Source of the DNA: Nitrospira sp.
GTDB taxonomy: Bacteria; Nitrospirota; Nitrospiria; Nitrospirales; Nitrospiraceae
NCBI GenBank assembly: GCA_024760545.1
Contig: CP060501.1
Location: 2,207,501-2,271,500 of the forward strand
Direction of reading: 5' to 3'
DNA length: 64,000 bases
Below are positions 16,350 to 24,388 of the stretch, piece by piece (positions within the stretch are counted from its first letter, which is position 1; every line of letters begins with the position of its first letter). Made by a program: the position numbers and the translations under genes. The notes below the pieces were generated by a model. It was not told where the DNA came from. It ran no database searches and was given only the letters and a program-made list of their open reading frames with translations.

Positions 16350-18056
16350 GTGCTCCTGTCGCTGACACTCATCGTTCCATTTCTCCTCCTAGCCGCCGCC
16401 GGCATCGTGATGATCGGCGGTAAGACGCCGCGTTTCACCCGTGCAAAGGCGGCCGCCTATCCCGTCGGCCTGGCGTTCCTAGGCTCCATAGGCATCCTGA
16501 CGATGATCTCATCGCAGGGTCCCGTCACCGTTCGGTTCTATGATCCGGCCTCCGTCACGGCCTTCATTATTCCCATCGGTTTCTATGTCGACCGGCTGAG
16601 CGCGGTCATGATGACGTTGATCACGGGCGTGAGCACCATCATTTACTGCTACTCGACGAGCTACATGTACCAGGATGGTCATGCGCGCCGATATCTCGCC
16701 TTGATTTGCCTGACCGACTTCGTCTTGATCTGCATGGTCTCGAGCGGGAACCTCATGATGCTGTTTCTCTTTTGGCAAATCCTCAGCTACCTGCTCTACC
16801 TGCTCGCGCACAACCATATCCACCCTGCGACGTTGGCGGGCGCATTCAAGACGTTTACGCTGCTGCGTGTTGCCGATACGGCCTTTCTTGCCGGTATTGC
16901 TCTCGCGTATCAACTCTACGGCACCCTCGAATTCCAAGAGTTGTTTGCCAGAGCAGCTGGCACTCCCATCACCCTTTCGATTCTGCCTGGGATGGATGTC
17001 AGCGCCACAACGGCTGTGACGTTCCTCCTTTTTATCGGGGCGATGGGCAAATCCGCTCAGTTTCCTCTGCATCTGTGGCTGCCGGGATCGCTGTTCGCTC
17101 CCACGCCGGTCCACGCATTGCTGCACGCGGGTATTATCAACGCCGGAGGCTTTCTCATTAACCGCCTCGCGCCCCTCTTCGGAATGAGCTCAACCACCCT
17201 GCACGTCGCCTTCGTCATCGGGACCCTGACAGCCGCCCTCGGCGCGACGATGATGCTGGCCCAAAACGACATCAAGAAGACGTTGGGCTTCTCCACGATC
17301 GGCCAAATGGGCTATATGATTATGGAATGCGGCCTGGGGGCCTTCTCGCTGGCCGTGTTCCATCTGATCGCCCATGGTCTCTTCAAGGCCACGGTCTTCC
17401 TCAATTGTGGAAATGTCATCCATAAGGCGCGCCAGGAGCCGCATTTTCCCCATACAGACCACGCAGATGACGAGGCGGGATTCTCTCGCTTGACCTGGTC
17501 GACGGGGTTTGTGACGACACTCTTTATTCCGCTGCTTATCTTATTGGTCACGCATGGAGTCCTGCGCATTCCGTTGCTGGAATCACAGGGAACCGTTATT
17601 ATCCTGTTTTTCATCTGGATCACCTCGTCGCAAGCGATCCTGACGCTCACGCGACTTCGTGCCGTGGCTTCATGGAAGGTGTCGGTCATCATGTTGCTGA
17701 CGCTCCTCTTCATCGTGTTCGTCTATTTGTTTGCCGTCGAGTCGTTCACCGCATTTCTCTACCCCAACCCAGATGAAGTCGCGTCATATTTCAAGACCGC
17801 CGGTCTCCCGGACTGGCTCTTCGACCTCATGGTCGTGATGGCTGCGTTCATGACGGTCTTGGGCTGGACCTACCTCTACATGCGTGCCCACGGTCGGACG
17901 GTCTGGATGCCGGCTTGGATCGAAGGACTAAGGATCCGGCTCTATACGGTGTTCCTGAACCGGATCTATGCCGATGAGCTCTATCAGTTTGTCGGCTCGA
18001 TGACCGCGCAACTGATACATCGGATCGACAAGCTGGAACGCGGGTGGTCTCGATGA
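16350..18056 (+). CDS. dabB: DabB/MpsA-type NuoL-like proton-conducting subunit, second copy
   Basis: This 568-residue protein is a close paralogue of the first copy. Long identical stretches occur, such as INRLAPLFGMSSTTLH and LGFSTIGQMGYMIMECGLG, and the C-terminal third is very similar. As in copy one, the TM5 position is W142-Q143 rather than W-E, while the TM7, TM8 and TM12 charged residues are kept. The start is GTG 16350 with AGGGGGA upstream; the nearby ATG at 16345 is out of frame. Its stop overlaps the next gene by ATGA. The tandem pair most likely arose by gene duplication. Confidence 0.85.
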   Translation: MLLSLTLIVPFLLLAAAGIVMIGGKTPRFTRAKAAAYPVGLAFLGSIGILTMISSQGPVTVRFYDPASVTAFIIPIGFYVDRLSAVMMTLITGVSTIIYCYSTSYMYQDGHARRYLALICLTDFVLICMVSSGNLMMLFLFWQILSYLLYLLAHNHIHPATLAGAFKTFTLLRVADTAFLAGIALAYQLYGTLEFQELFARAAGTPITLSILPGMDVSATTAVTFLLFIGAMGKSAQFPLHLWLPGSLFAPTPVHALLHAGIINAGGFLINRLAPLFGMSSTTLHVAFVIGTLTAALGATMMLAQNDIKKTLGFSTIGQMGYMIMECGLGAFSLAVFHLIAHGLFKATVFLNCGNVIHKARQEPHFPHTDHADDEAGFSRLTWSTGFVTTLFIPLLILLVTHGVLRIPLLESQGTVIILFFIWITSSQAILTLTRLRAVASWKVSVIMLLTLLFIVFVYLFAVESFTAFLYPNPDEVASYFKTAGLPDWLFDLMVVMAAFMTVLGWTYLYMRAHGRTVWMPAWIEGLRIRLYTVFLNRIYADELYQFVGSMTAQLIHRIDKLERGWSR

Positions 18057-19360
18057 CGGACGTGTTCATCCCATGGCTGTGCGCCGGGATTCCATTCGCG
18101 GGTGCACTCGTCTGTCTGGCGTGTTGGTCCGATCCCTACCGCGTGAAGATGTGTGCGATCATCAGTTCTGTCATCAGCCTTGCGTCGATCACCGGAGTCG
18201 CCAATCTGCTTCCGACTCCGCCCGATGGTCTCTTGCCGCTCTATTTGCTGCCGATCGCAGCTATAGTGTCCGCATTAGGCCAGCCGGTTCACGAACACCA
18301 TCGGCTCTCTTGGACCATGACCTTGGTCTTTCTCGGTTTAGGAATGGCCGTGCTCACCGGTGGGAATTCGGTCGGCCCGCTCTGCCTGATCTCGCTCATG
18401 CTGATCATCATGTTCCTTCTGTACCGTCATCACACCACGCTCTGGCCCATCTCCTGGTGGGGCATCGGCTCCTTCGGTGTCGGGGTAGCCGGCACGGCAT
18501 TCTCTCTCGCGGCTGGACCGCCCATCTCATCGGTGGCATCCTTGGCGACTTGTGCCGTTCTGTTGCCGCTCATGCCTTTTCATGACGGGTACCTGACGGC
18601 GCTGACCAGGCTCCCGGGTAGCTTGCCGCCGTTCATTGTGTTACTGCTGCCCGTGCTCGGCCTTCATGGACTGGAGGCTGCCATGCCGACGATGCCGAAT
18701 GAATTCGTTGCGGTCGTCAGCCTCCTGGCCCTGGCCAGCGCGCTGTACGGCGCGATCAAGGCGTTGGCCCAGTCGCGGGTGCGTCTCTTGGTGGGCTACG
18801 GCAGCGTCTCGTTCTTTTCGATCCTCTGGTGGTTTGTGGCCGGAGCCCACACCGCGACGCCACGCGCGGCCGTGCTGGCCGGAGCAGTCGGTCTCGCCAC
18901 CGGCGGGCTCTTGGTGGCCTGGCAAGTGATCCGCACGAGATACGGCGACGATGTGGATCCGCAGTCCATCAGCGGCCTGGCCGCGGCGATGCCGAAATAT
19001 GCGGTTCTGTTTTCTCTGTTGGGCCTGGCTGCGATGGGAATCCCGCCCTTCGGCGTGTTCGCTGGATTCATGGGATTACTGTTGACGGCCCCTCCCTCGT
19101 CAACGATCGGCCTCTTCATCGCGCTCACGGCCTGGCTTGCCGCCTCGTGGTACATCATGCAAATGGTGCAACAGTTGCTCTTTGGTACTCGCCGGCCGGA
19201 TTTACGCTATGCCGATCTCCGGCAACCCGAATTTACTTCACTGTTGATCGTGGTGCTGGTCTTGCTGGCGCTTGGCCTGGCCCCGACCAACTGGTATGCC
19301 TCGAATCAGATTCCGAATAAGACCGCCGCCATGGAGCAGTCTCTCGTATGGAACCGCTAG
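18053..19360 (+). CDS. NuoM-like membrane subunit of the DAB operon
   Basis: The 435-residue product has about 12-13 hydrophobic helices and resembles the antiporter-like (NuoM/NuoN-type) subunits, for instance ALYGAIKALAQSRVRLLVG followed by GYGSVSFFS. The TM7-type Lys-Ser motif kept in both DabB copies is not recognisable here (PLMPFHDGYLTAL instead), so it may not conduct ions itself. The start ATG 18053 overlaps the dabB2 stop (ATGA), and its own end overlaps dabA by 13 bases, which indicates a co-translated complex. An extra subunit of this kind is not part of the minimal two-gene DAB system. Confidence 0.75.
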   Translation: MTDVFIPWLCAGIPFAGALVCLACWSDPYRVKMCAIISSVISLASITGVANLLPTPPDGLLPLYLLPIAAIVSALGQPVHEHHRLSWTMTLVFLGLGMAVLTGGNSVGPLCLISLMLIIMFLLYRHHTTLWPISWWGIGSFGVGVAGTAFSLAAGPPISSVASLATCAVLLPLMPFHDGYLTALTRLPGSLPPFIVLLLPVLGLHGLEAAMPTMPNEFVAVVSLLALASALYGAIKALAQSRVRLLVGYGSVSFFSILWWFVAGAHTATPRAAVLAGAVGLATGGLLVAWQVIRTRYGDDVDPQSISGLAAAMPKYAVLFSLLGLAAMGIPPFGVFAGFMGLLLTAPPSSTIGLFIALTAWLAASWYIMQMVQQLLFGTRRPDLRYADLRQPEFTSLLIVVLVLLALGLAPTNWYASNQIPNKTAAMEQSLVWNR

Positions 19361-22300
19361 AGCACGTGACTGACATTGAGTCCAGGCGGATGGAATTGCG
19401 CGGGGTCGTCCGTCTTGCTGGGGAAGTCATTGCGCAGTACTGGCCGATGAGGACCTTCGTCCACCACAATCCCTTGCACAGTATCGAATATCTGCCGTTC
19501 GAAGAAGCCGTCAAGCGCGGAAAGCAGTTCATGGGCGGTAACGGTTATCTTCCCAGCCATCTGTATCGTGAGTACCTCAAGGCCGGCCGAATCCGGTCCG
19601 CTCATCTCGATGACGCGCTCAAACCGCGCGTCATCGACAAGCATGTGCCCATCGGATCGCACGCCGTCACGCACGGCTCGGTCTTGCGCGCTTGTTTGGC
19701 TGAGGGACTGTGTGCTCCGGCCATGGAGCCGCTTGACGATCAACTTGAAGATCCCGACAGGCCGCTGATCGACGCACTGGCCCATAAGCTGGAGTGCGTG
19801 CTTCTTCCTTTTTCACTGGATGATCGAATCCGAAAAGTCGTGGATGAGAGCCACGCCGCGCTTTGCAAATGGCTCACCCTTTCGCACTGGTGCGATGACA
19901 CACTTGGAACACAGATCGTCCAGCAGATCAACGAGCAGATGATCAAGTGGTGCGGCGCCTTCCTGGACGAGGGCCATGCCACATGGGTCATGCCGGGACG
20001 TGAAAAGGGTCTGTATGAAGCCTGGAAGGCCATGGCCTCCCATGAATGGTCTCCCTGCGGGATCAAAGACAGTTGCAGGAAGATCGCGCAGTTGCCGGAC
20101 TATCCGGAAGACGCGCTCCTCGAGAGCCTGGGCGCATTGGGGATTCCTGATGAACTTCTACAAGATTATTTATCATTGCAATTGACGGCGCTGCCGGGCT
20201 GGGCCGGCTTCATCAAATGGCGAGGCGAGGAACGTGATTATCCGTGGCAGCAGGCCAATCCGGTGGGCCTCGTCAAATTTCTGGCAATTCGACTCTGGTA
20301 TGCGCGGGAACTGGTGCAGGCGGCCTGTCAGGACTATCTTGGCATTCAGGGCCGATTCGACGCCATCTCTGCCTACATGCGCGACTATCCCGAAGAATAT
20401 TACCTTCGACGGCAGCGGGTGGCCGGCCGGTTGCCCGCCCTCTATGCCGAGGAAGTTGACCGGCTCTCACATCGGAAAGGGCAAAGCTGGAACAATATCC
20501 TCACACGGTACCGCGCCGAAGTCATTCCCCGGCTGCAAGCGGCCTCTCGTCGCGGGGCCGCACGCCGGCTTCTCGCCTTGGCCCATTCATTGACCATTGA
20601 TGCCACGGCACTCCTTGAAAGCACCCCAGCGGATCTCAAGGAAGTCGTCGACTGGTTGGAGGCATTCCCCGAATCGGACCATGGACCCGTATGGCTCAAG
20701 GCCCTGGAGGCCGGCTACCAGGAACAGCTGTTGGGACACTTGCGCGCGCGCACCGAGCATGCCGCTCCCTCTGAGATGGCGCGCCCGTACTCACAGTCGG
20801 TCTACTGCATCGACGTGCGTTCCGAACCGTTCCGCCGCCATCTCGAATCGGTCGGCCCACACGAAACGTATGGCTTCGCGGGTTTCTTTGCCGCCTTTAT
20901 CCGCTATCGAGCCTGGGGAAAGGAGCATGATACGGAACAGTTCCCCGTGATCATGCGGGCGAAGAACGAGGTGCGGGAAATTCCGCGTAGCTATCTCGAT
21001 CATAAGGTATCGCAGCATGCGGCACGGGCCAAGTGGGTACATGCGGGTCACACGCTCTTGCACGACCTGAAGGAGAATGTCGTGACACCCTATGTCATGG
21101 TGGAATCGCTGGGGTGGTTTTACGGCCTGCCGATTTTCGGCAAAACGTTGGTCCCGGCGCTCTATCAGCGCTGGACCGCCTGGTTACGACGCCTGTTCGT
21201 CCCCTCATTGGCCACCACACTGACGATAGACAAATTGGCGCCCGGTGAAACCGCCGAGATGCTCGAAGCGGAACAACACGCTGTGATCAGGGAGGCCTTG
21301 CACGAACACTTCGGACTGCGCAGTTCCCGTATCATGCCCACGCTCGTGGAAGGTTTACGGCAGCGTGCGCTGACAGTGGAAGGAGACCCGGAACCTCCGA
21401 TCGGCGCCGAAGAAATCGAGCGGGCCGGTCTCACACCGGAGACGATCAACGCGTTTGTCGAAATCCTACGTCGGCAATACGATCTGACGACGAGATCCGC
21501 GTCACGACACAAGGAACGGCTCACCCGGACCGGGTTCACCTTGGAAGAACAGGTTCTGACTGTCGACACGGCACTCCGTATGATGGGGCTGACCAAGAAT
21601 TTCGCCCGGCTCGTCCTCTTCTGCGCCCACGGGAGCACGTCGGACAACAATCCCTACGAATCCGCGCTCGATTGCGGGGCCTGCGGCGGCAATGAGGGCA
21701 AACCCAATGCCCGTGTCCTCGCGATGATGGCGAACAATCCCAGGGTCCGCGAGCGAATCGCCAAACTGGGAATCAACATCCCCTCCGACACGCATTTTCT
21801 CGCCGGCCAGATGGATACGACGACCGATGCCGTACAACTATTCGACCTTGAAGACGCCCCGCCGACCCATCGCGCGGATATAGCTCGACTCCAAGAAGAC
21901 CTCAAAGATGCCTCCGTGCTCACTAGTCAAGAACGCTGTGCGCGCTTTCCCGATGTCCAACACGTGCTCAAGGAGACGGAGGCCGAAGCGCATGTCCGCA
22001 GGCGGAGCATGGACTGGAGTCAGGTCAGGCCGGAGTGGGGTCTGTCAAACAATACGTCGTTCCTGATCGGACGAAGGGAACTGACGAAAGGACTGGACCT
22101 GGGCGGTCGCGTCTTCCTGCACTCGTACGATTATCGAGAAGATCCGAGCAACCGATTGCTCGAAGTGTTGCTCACAGCCCCGCAGGTCGTGGCGCAGTGG
22201 ATCAACATGGAACACTATTTTTCGGCGGTGGACAACGAGGTCTACGGAAGCGGCAGTAAGATCTACCACAACGTGGTGGGACGGTTGGGCATCATGTCGG

Positions 22301-22581
22301 GGCCATGGAGCGACCTTCGGCTTGGATTGGCCAGGCAAACCGTCATGAGCGGCGAAGGCGCCTATCACGAGCCGATGCGGCTGTTGACGATCATTGAGGC
22401 GCCGCGTGAACGGATCGACAAGCTTATCGCGCGGCACGAAGTGCTCCGGCACTTCTATCATAATGAGTGGGTGCACCTGATCGCTCTCGATCCTGAAAAG
22501 AAGATATGGTATCGGTATCGCCCCACCGGCGAGTGGAACGCGATCATGGAGCAGGTGTACAGTGGGACCTCTCATTCGTGA
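19348..22581 (+). CDS. dabA: DabA/MpsB inorganic-carbon uptake protein (DUF2309), long form
   Basis: This 1077-residue soluble or peripheral protein of the DUF2309/UPF0753 family has a beta-carbonic-anhydrase-like zinc site. By comparison with characterised DabA, the ligands are C487 (in VYCIDVR, with D489), H761 (in CAHGS) and C776 (in LDCGACGG). The 15-residue H-to-C spacing matches, but C487 to H761 is about 100 residues longer than in Halothiobacillus DabA2. DabA is thought to hydrate CO2 vectorially with energy from DabB. The ATG at 19348 lies inside the end of the NuoM-like gene. Confidence 0.93.
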   Translation: MEPLEHVTDIESRRMELRGVVRLAGEVIAQYWPMRTFVHHNPLHSIEYLPFEEAVKRGKQFMGGNGYLPSHLYREYLKAGRIRSAHLDDALKPRVIDKHVPIGSHAVTHGSVLRACLAEGLCAPAMEPLDDQLEDPDRPLIDALAHKLECVLLPFSLDDRIRKVVDESHAALCKWLTLSHWCDDTLGTQIVQQINEQMIKWCGAFLDEGHATWVMPGREKGLYEAWKAMASHEWSPCGIKDSCRKIAQLPDYPEDALLESLGALGIPDELLQDYLSLQLTALPGWAGFIKWRGEERDYPWQQANPVGLVKFLAIRLWYARELVQAACQDYLGIQGRFDAISAYMRDYPEEYYLRRQRVAGRLPALYAEEVDRLSHRKGQSWNNILTRYRAEVIPRLQAASRRGAARRLLALAHSLTIDATALLESTPADLKEVVDWLEAFPESDHGPVWLKALEAGYQEQLLGHLRARTEHAAPSEMARPYSQSVYCIDVRSEPFRRHLESVGPHETYGFAGFFAAFIRYRAWGKEHDTEQFPVIMRAKNEVREIPRSYLDHKVSQHAARAKWVHAGHTLLHDLKENVVTPYVMVESLGWFYGLPIFGKTLVPALYQRWTAWLRRLFVPSLATTLTIDKLAPGETAEMLEAEQHAVIREALHEHFGLRSSRIMPTLVEGLRQRALTVEGDPEPPIGAEEIERAGLTPETINAFVEILRRQYDLTTRSASRHKERLTRTGFTLEEQVLTVDTALRMMGLTKNFARLVLFCAHGSTSDNNPYESALDCGACGGNEGKPNARVLAMMANNPRVRERIAKLGINIPSDTHFLAGQMDTTTDAVQLFDLEDAPPTHRADIARLQEDLKDASVLTSQERCARFPDVQHVLKETEAEAHVRRRSMDWSQVRPEWGLSNNTSFLIGRRELTKGLDLGGRVFLHSYDYREDPSNRLLEVLLTAPQVVAQWINMEHYFSAVDNEVYGSGSKIYHNVVGRLGIMSGPWSDLRLGLARQTVMSGEGAYHEPMRLLTIIEAPRERIDKLIARHEVLRHFYHNEWVHLIALDPEKKIWYRYRPTGEWNAIMEQVYSGTSHS

Positions 22582-22615
22582 AGGGTCCTCGCCCCGCGGC
22601 TACAAGGGAGCGAGC

Positions 22616-22666
22616 GTGGACGACGATAGCTATCATCAGAAGAAGGCCGAGAAAGGAGTGATGTAA
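22616..22666 (+). CDS. Possible 16-residue coupling or leader peptide before the PII-like gene
   Basis: A GTG at 22616, preceded by AAGGGAG, opens a 16-codon frame (MDDDSYHQKKAEKGVM). It ends in TAATG, sharing one base with the next start codon. The frame also contains the AAAGGAG ribosome site of the next gene. It may couple translation of the PII-like protein to ribosomes loading here. It is very short and could be chance. Confidence 0.3.
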   Translation: MDDDSYHQKKAEKGVM

Positions 22667-22995
22667 TGAGCTTGACGTTGCATCCGATGAAGGAAATCCG
22701 CGTGATTGTGGGAGGAGAACACCGGCCGTTCGTGACTGAGTTGCTCGACCGCGTCAAGGCTACGGGGTATACCATCATCGGCAATGTGTCCGGAAAAGGA
22801 CATCACAGCATACGCGAGGCTCACTTCATGTTCAGTGAGCAGGAGAGCCTCGAGATGATCATGACAGTCGTGCCGGAAGATAAGGTTGAGCCGATTCTCG
22901 CCGGTCTCCGACCGCTTTTCGAGCGGCATTCCGGCGTCATGTTCGTGTCAGATGTCACCGTGAGTCGCCAGGAATACTTTGGGAAGAAACGGTAA
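22666..22995 (+). CDS. PII-like signalling protein of the dab operon
   Basis: The 109-residue protein has the ferredoxin-like PII fold pattern. Strand MKEIRVIVGG is followed by a helix, then GYTIIGNVSGKGHHS at the T-loop position, and later the EMIMTVVPEDKVEPIL strand-helix and a C-terminal tail. It lacks the classic GlnB uridylylated Tyr signature and belongs with the PII-like proteins found next to bicarbonate transporters and DAB loci. There such proteins are thought to sense adenine nucleotides or bicarbonate. It lies 84 bases after dabA behind AAAGGAGTG, so it is probably the last gene of the operon. Confidence 0.8.
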   Translation: MSLTLHPMKEIRVIVGGEHRPFVTELLDRVKATGYTIIGNVSGKGHHSIREAHFMFSEQESLEMIMTVVPEDKVEPILAGLRPLFERHSGVMFVSDVTVSRQEYFGKKR

Positions 22996-23244
22996 GAGTC
23001 TTTGACTTCGAGTTCCACGCTGACTCCGCCCTACCTCATTTGTGCCATACCTCGGGATTGAATAATACCTTTCATCACCTGACGAGTGCGCGCGATAACG
23101 TCAAATGAACGGAGGTCTACTTGTAATGGTCTGTAAATCGACTGAATGTTGAAGAGGATTTCAATACGTTGCGCGACAGGAGGAAACTAACGTAACGGCC
23201 TACACCTGCAGTCCACAATGCGGAGAAGCTTGCTACTTAGGGCG

Positions 23245-23550
23245 TCAAATCAATTCCCGACATGGAAAAGAAAACAGTTTTAAGGGAATGGGACGCCCCT
23301 GTGAACTCTTGAGTCGAGCGGAGTGGAAGGCTTTCAAGGTGTTGACCGTGTTGTCAACGTGATCGTCAGGGAGCACAGCTAAGATGACAGAATTGCTTCC
23401 AGGATAGAAAAATGATCCAACCACATTCCCTGTTTCTCCCTTCCCCGAAGCATTGGGGATCAGAGTATACGCATCGATATGACATTCGCGCAGAACTTCT
23501 TGTATATCGCTGGTCATTGACGAACGAAACACAAGCATTAGGGTAACCAT
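23245..23550 (-). CDS. PII-like / DUF3240-type small protein, end of efflux operon
   Basis: The 101-residue protein has a beta-alpha-beta ferredoxin-like pattern. VTLMLVFRSS is followed by a helix, then AYTLIPNASGKGETG with Gly-rich loop, a VILAVLPDDHVDNTV strand-helix and a tail ending FPCRELI. Similar small PII-like proteins occur beside RND heavy-metal or multidrug pumps. It is read in the same direction as the RND genes, 136 bases after the DUF3365 gene. AGGGGAAT precedes ATG 23550. Ligand unknown; a metal or nucleotide is possible given the terminal Cys. Confidence 0.65.
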   Translation of the reverse strand: MVTLMLVFRSSMTSDIQEVLRECHIDAYTLIPNASGKGETGNVVGSFFYPGSNSVILAVLPDDHVDNTVNTLKAFHSARLKSSQGRPIPLKLFSFPCRELI

Positions 23551-23686
23551 ATAATCTAATTCCCCTAGAAAGTGGTTATAGATCCCAGCAGCCTCGCTGT
23601 AAGTAGGGAATGTACCACTTCTTCGTTATGGCGTAAATCATTCGGGATGGCAGCCTTAAGACTCTGCGGTGGTTTTCAAGGAATAC

Positions 23687-24262
23687 TCACTTTCCCAACG
23701 GGAATTCAATGACTAAGCCACCCATTATGTCACCTATCTGAAAGTCCTTTTTAGGACTCTTGGGATGGCCGTTGTGGCAGGCAACACAGGCATGACTGAT
23801 CGCCCTGTCGGCATATACCGCATGAAAATATGTTTGATCATCGATCTTGACCGTACGAGTAACAGGTTGCTCCGGTCTCGCGGCCACGGCTTCCAGGCTG
23901 CTCTTATCCAGGGGATCGCGGGGGCCATTTTTTCGGTTAATGGGCCACAGACTGATCAAGCGGTACCGGATCCCCGTGACTTTCGTCGAGAACATCTGGC
24001 TTGTTTCATTAATGACCTGAACTGGTAGTGGTACGGTTTTCTTTTGGGTGCGCCATTCTCCGTCCGCTTTGATTCCCTCCTGCTCCTCTAGGCGTTCGAC
24101 GACATGAGCCGTATAGAAGTCACGGTGGGTTTCAATGACAGCATGTATATAATCCGCAACCGTTTCTGGGGGAACGCCCGGTGCGTCTGCTGCGTCGACC
24201 CTCACCGTGAACCACGTAAGAACGATTATTGGAATGACTGTTAACGGAGCGATCCATTTCAT
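23687..24262 (-). CDS. Periplasmic DUF3365 (Tll0287-like) haem-binding protein
   Basis: The 191-residue product has an N-terminal signal peptide (MKWIAPLTVIPIIVLTW). A DUF3365 domain follows, containing ETHRDFYTAHVVE and, near the C-terminus, a c-type haem motif CVACH at residues 159-163. The fold is known as a haem-binding, PAS-like sensor or redox module in the periplasm. I chose ATG 24262 because a GAGGAAAT ribosome site precedes it and the signal peptide begins there; a frame 18 residues longer is unlikely. It follows the outer-membrane efflux gene, and its link to efflux is inferred from position. Confidence 0.8.
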   Translation of the reverse strand: MKWIAPLTVIPIIVLTWFTVRVDAADAPGVPPETVADYIHAVIETHRDFYTAHVVERLEEQEGIKADGEWRTQKKTVPLPVQVINETSQMFSTKVTGIRYRLISLWPINRKNGPRDPLDKSSLEAVAARPEQPVTRTVKIDDQTYFHAVYADRAISHACVACHNGHPKSPKKDFQIGDIMGGLVIEFPLGK

Positions 24263-24388
24263 GATTTCCTCTTCCAGCTTAGCGTGTGTGGCAAACTGGG
24301 ACAAGAGTAGGCACAAGGCTTGTCCTTACTCTCTAGCCAATCCCCCATGGCATGCATGAAAACTGCGTTCAAAGCTTGCTGGCGATGA

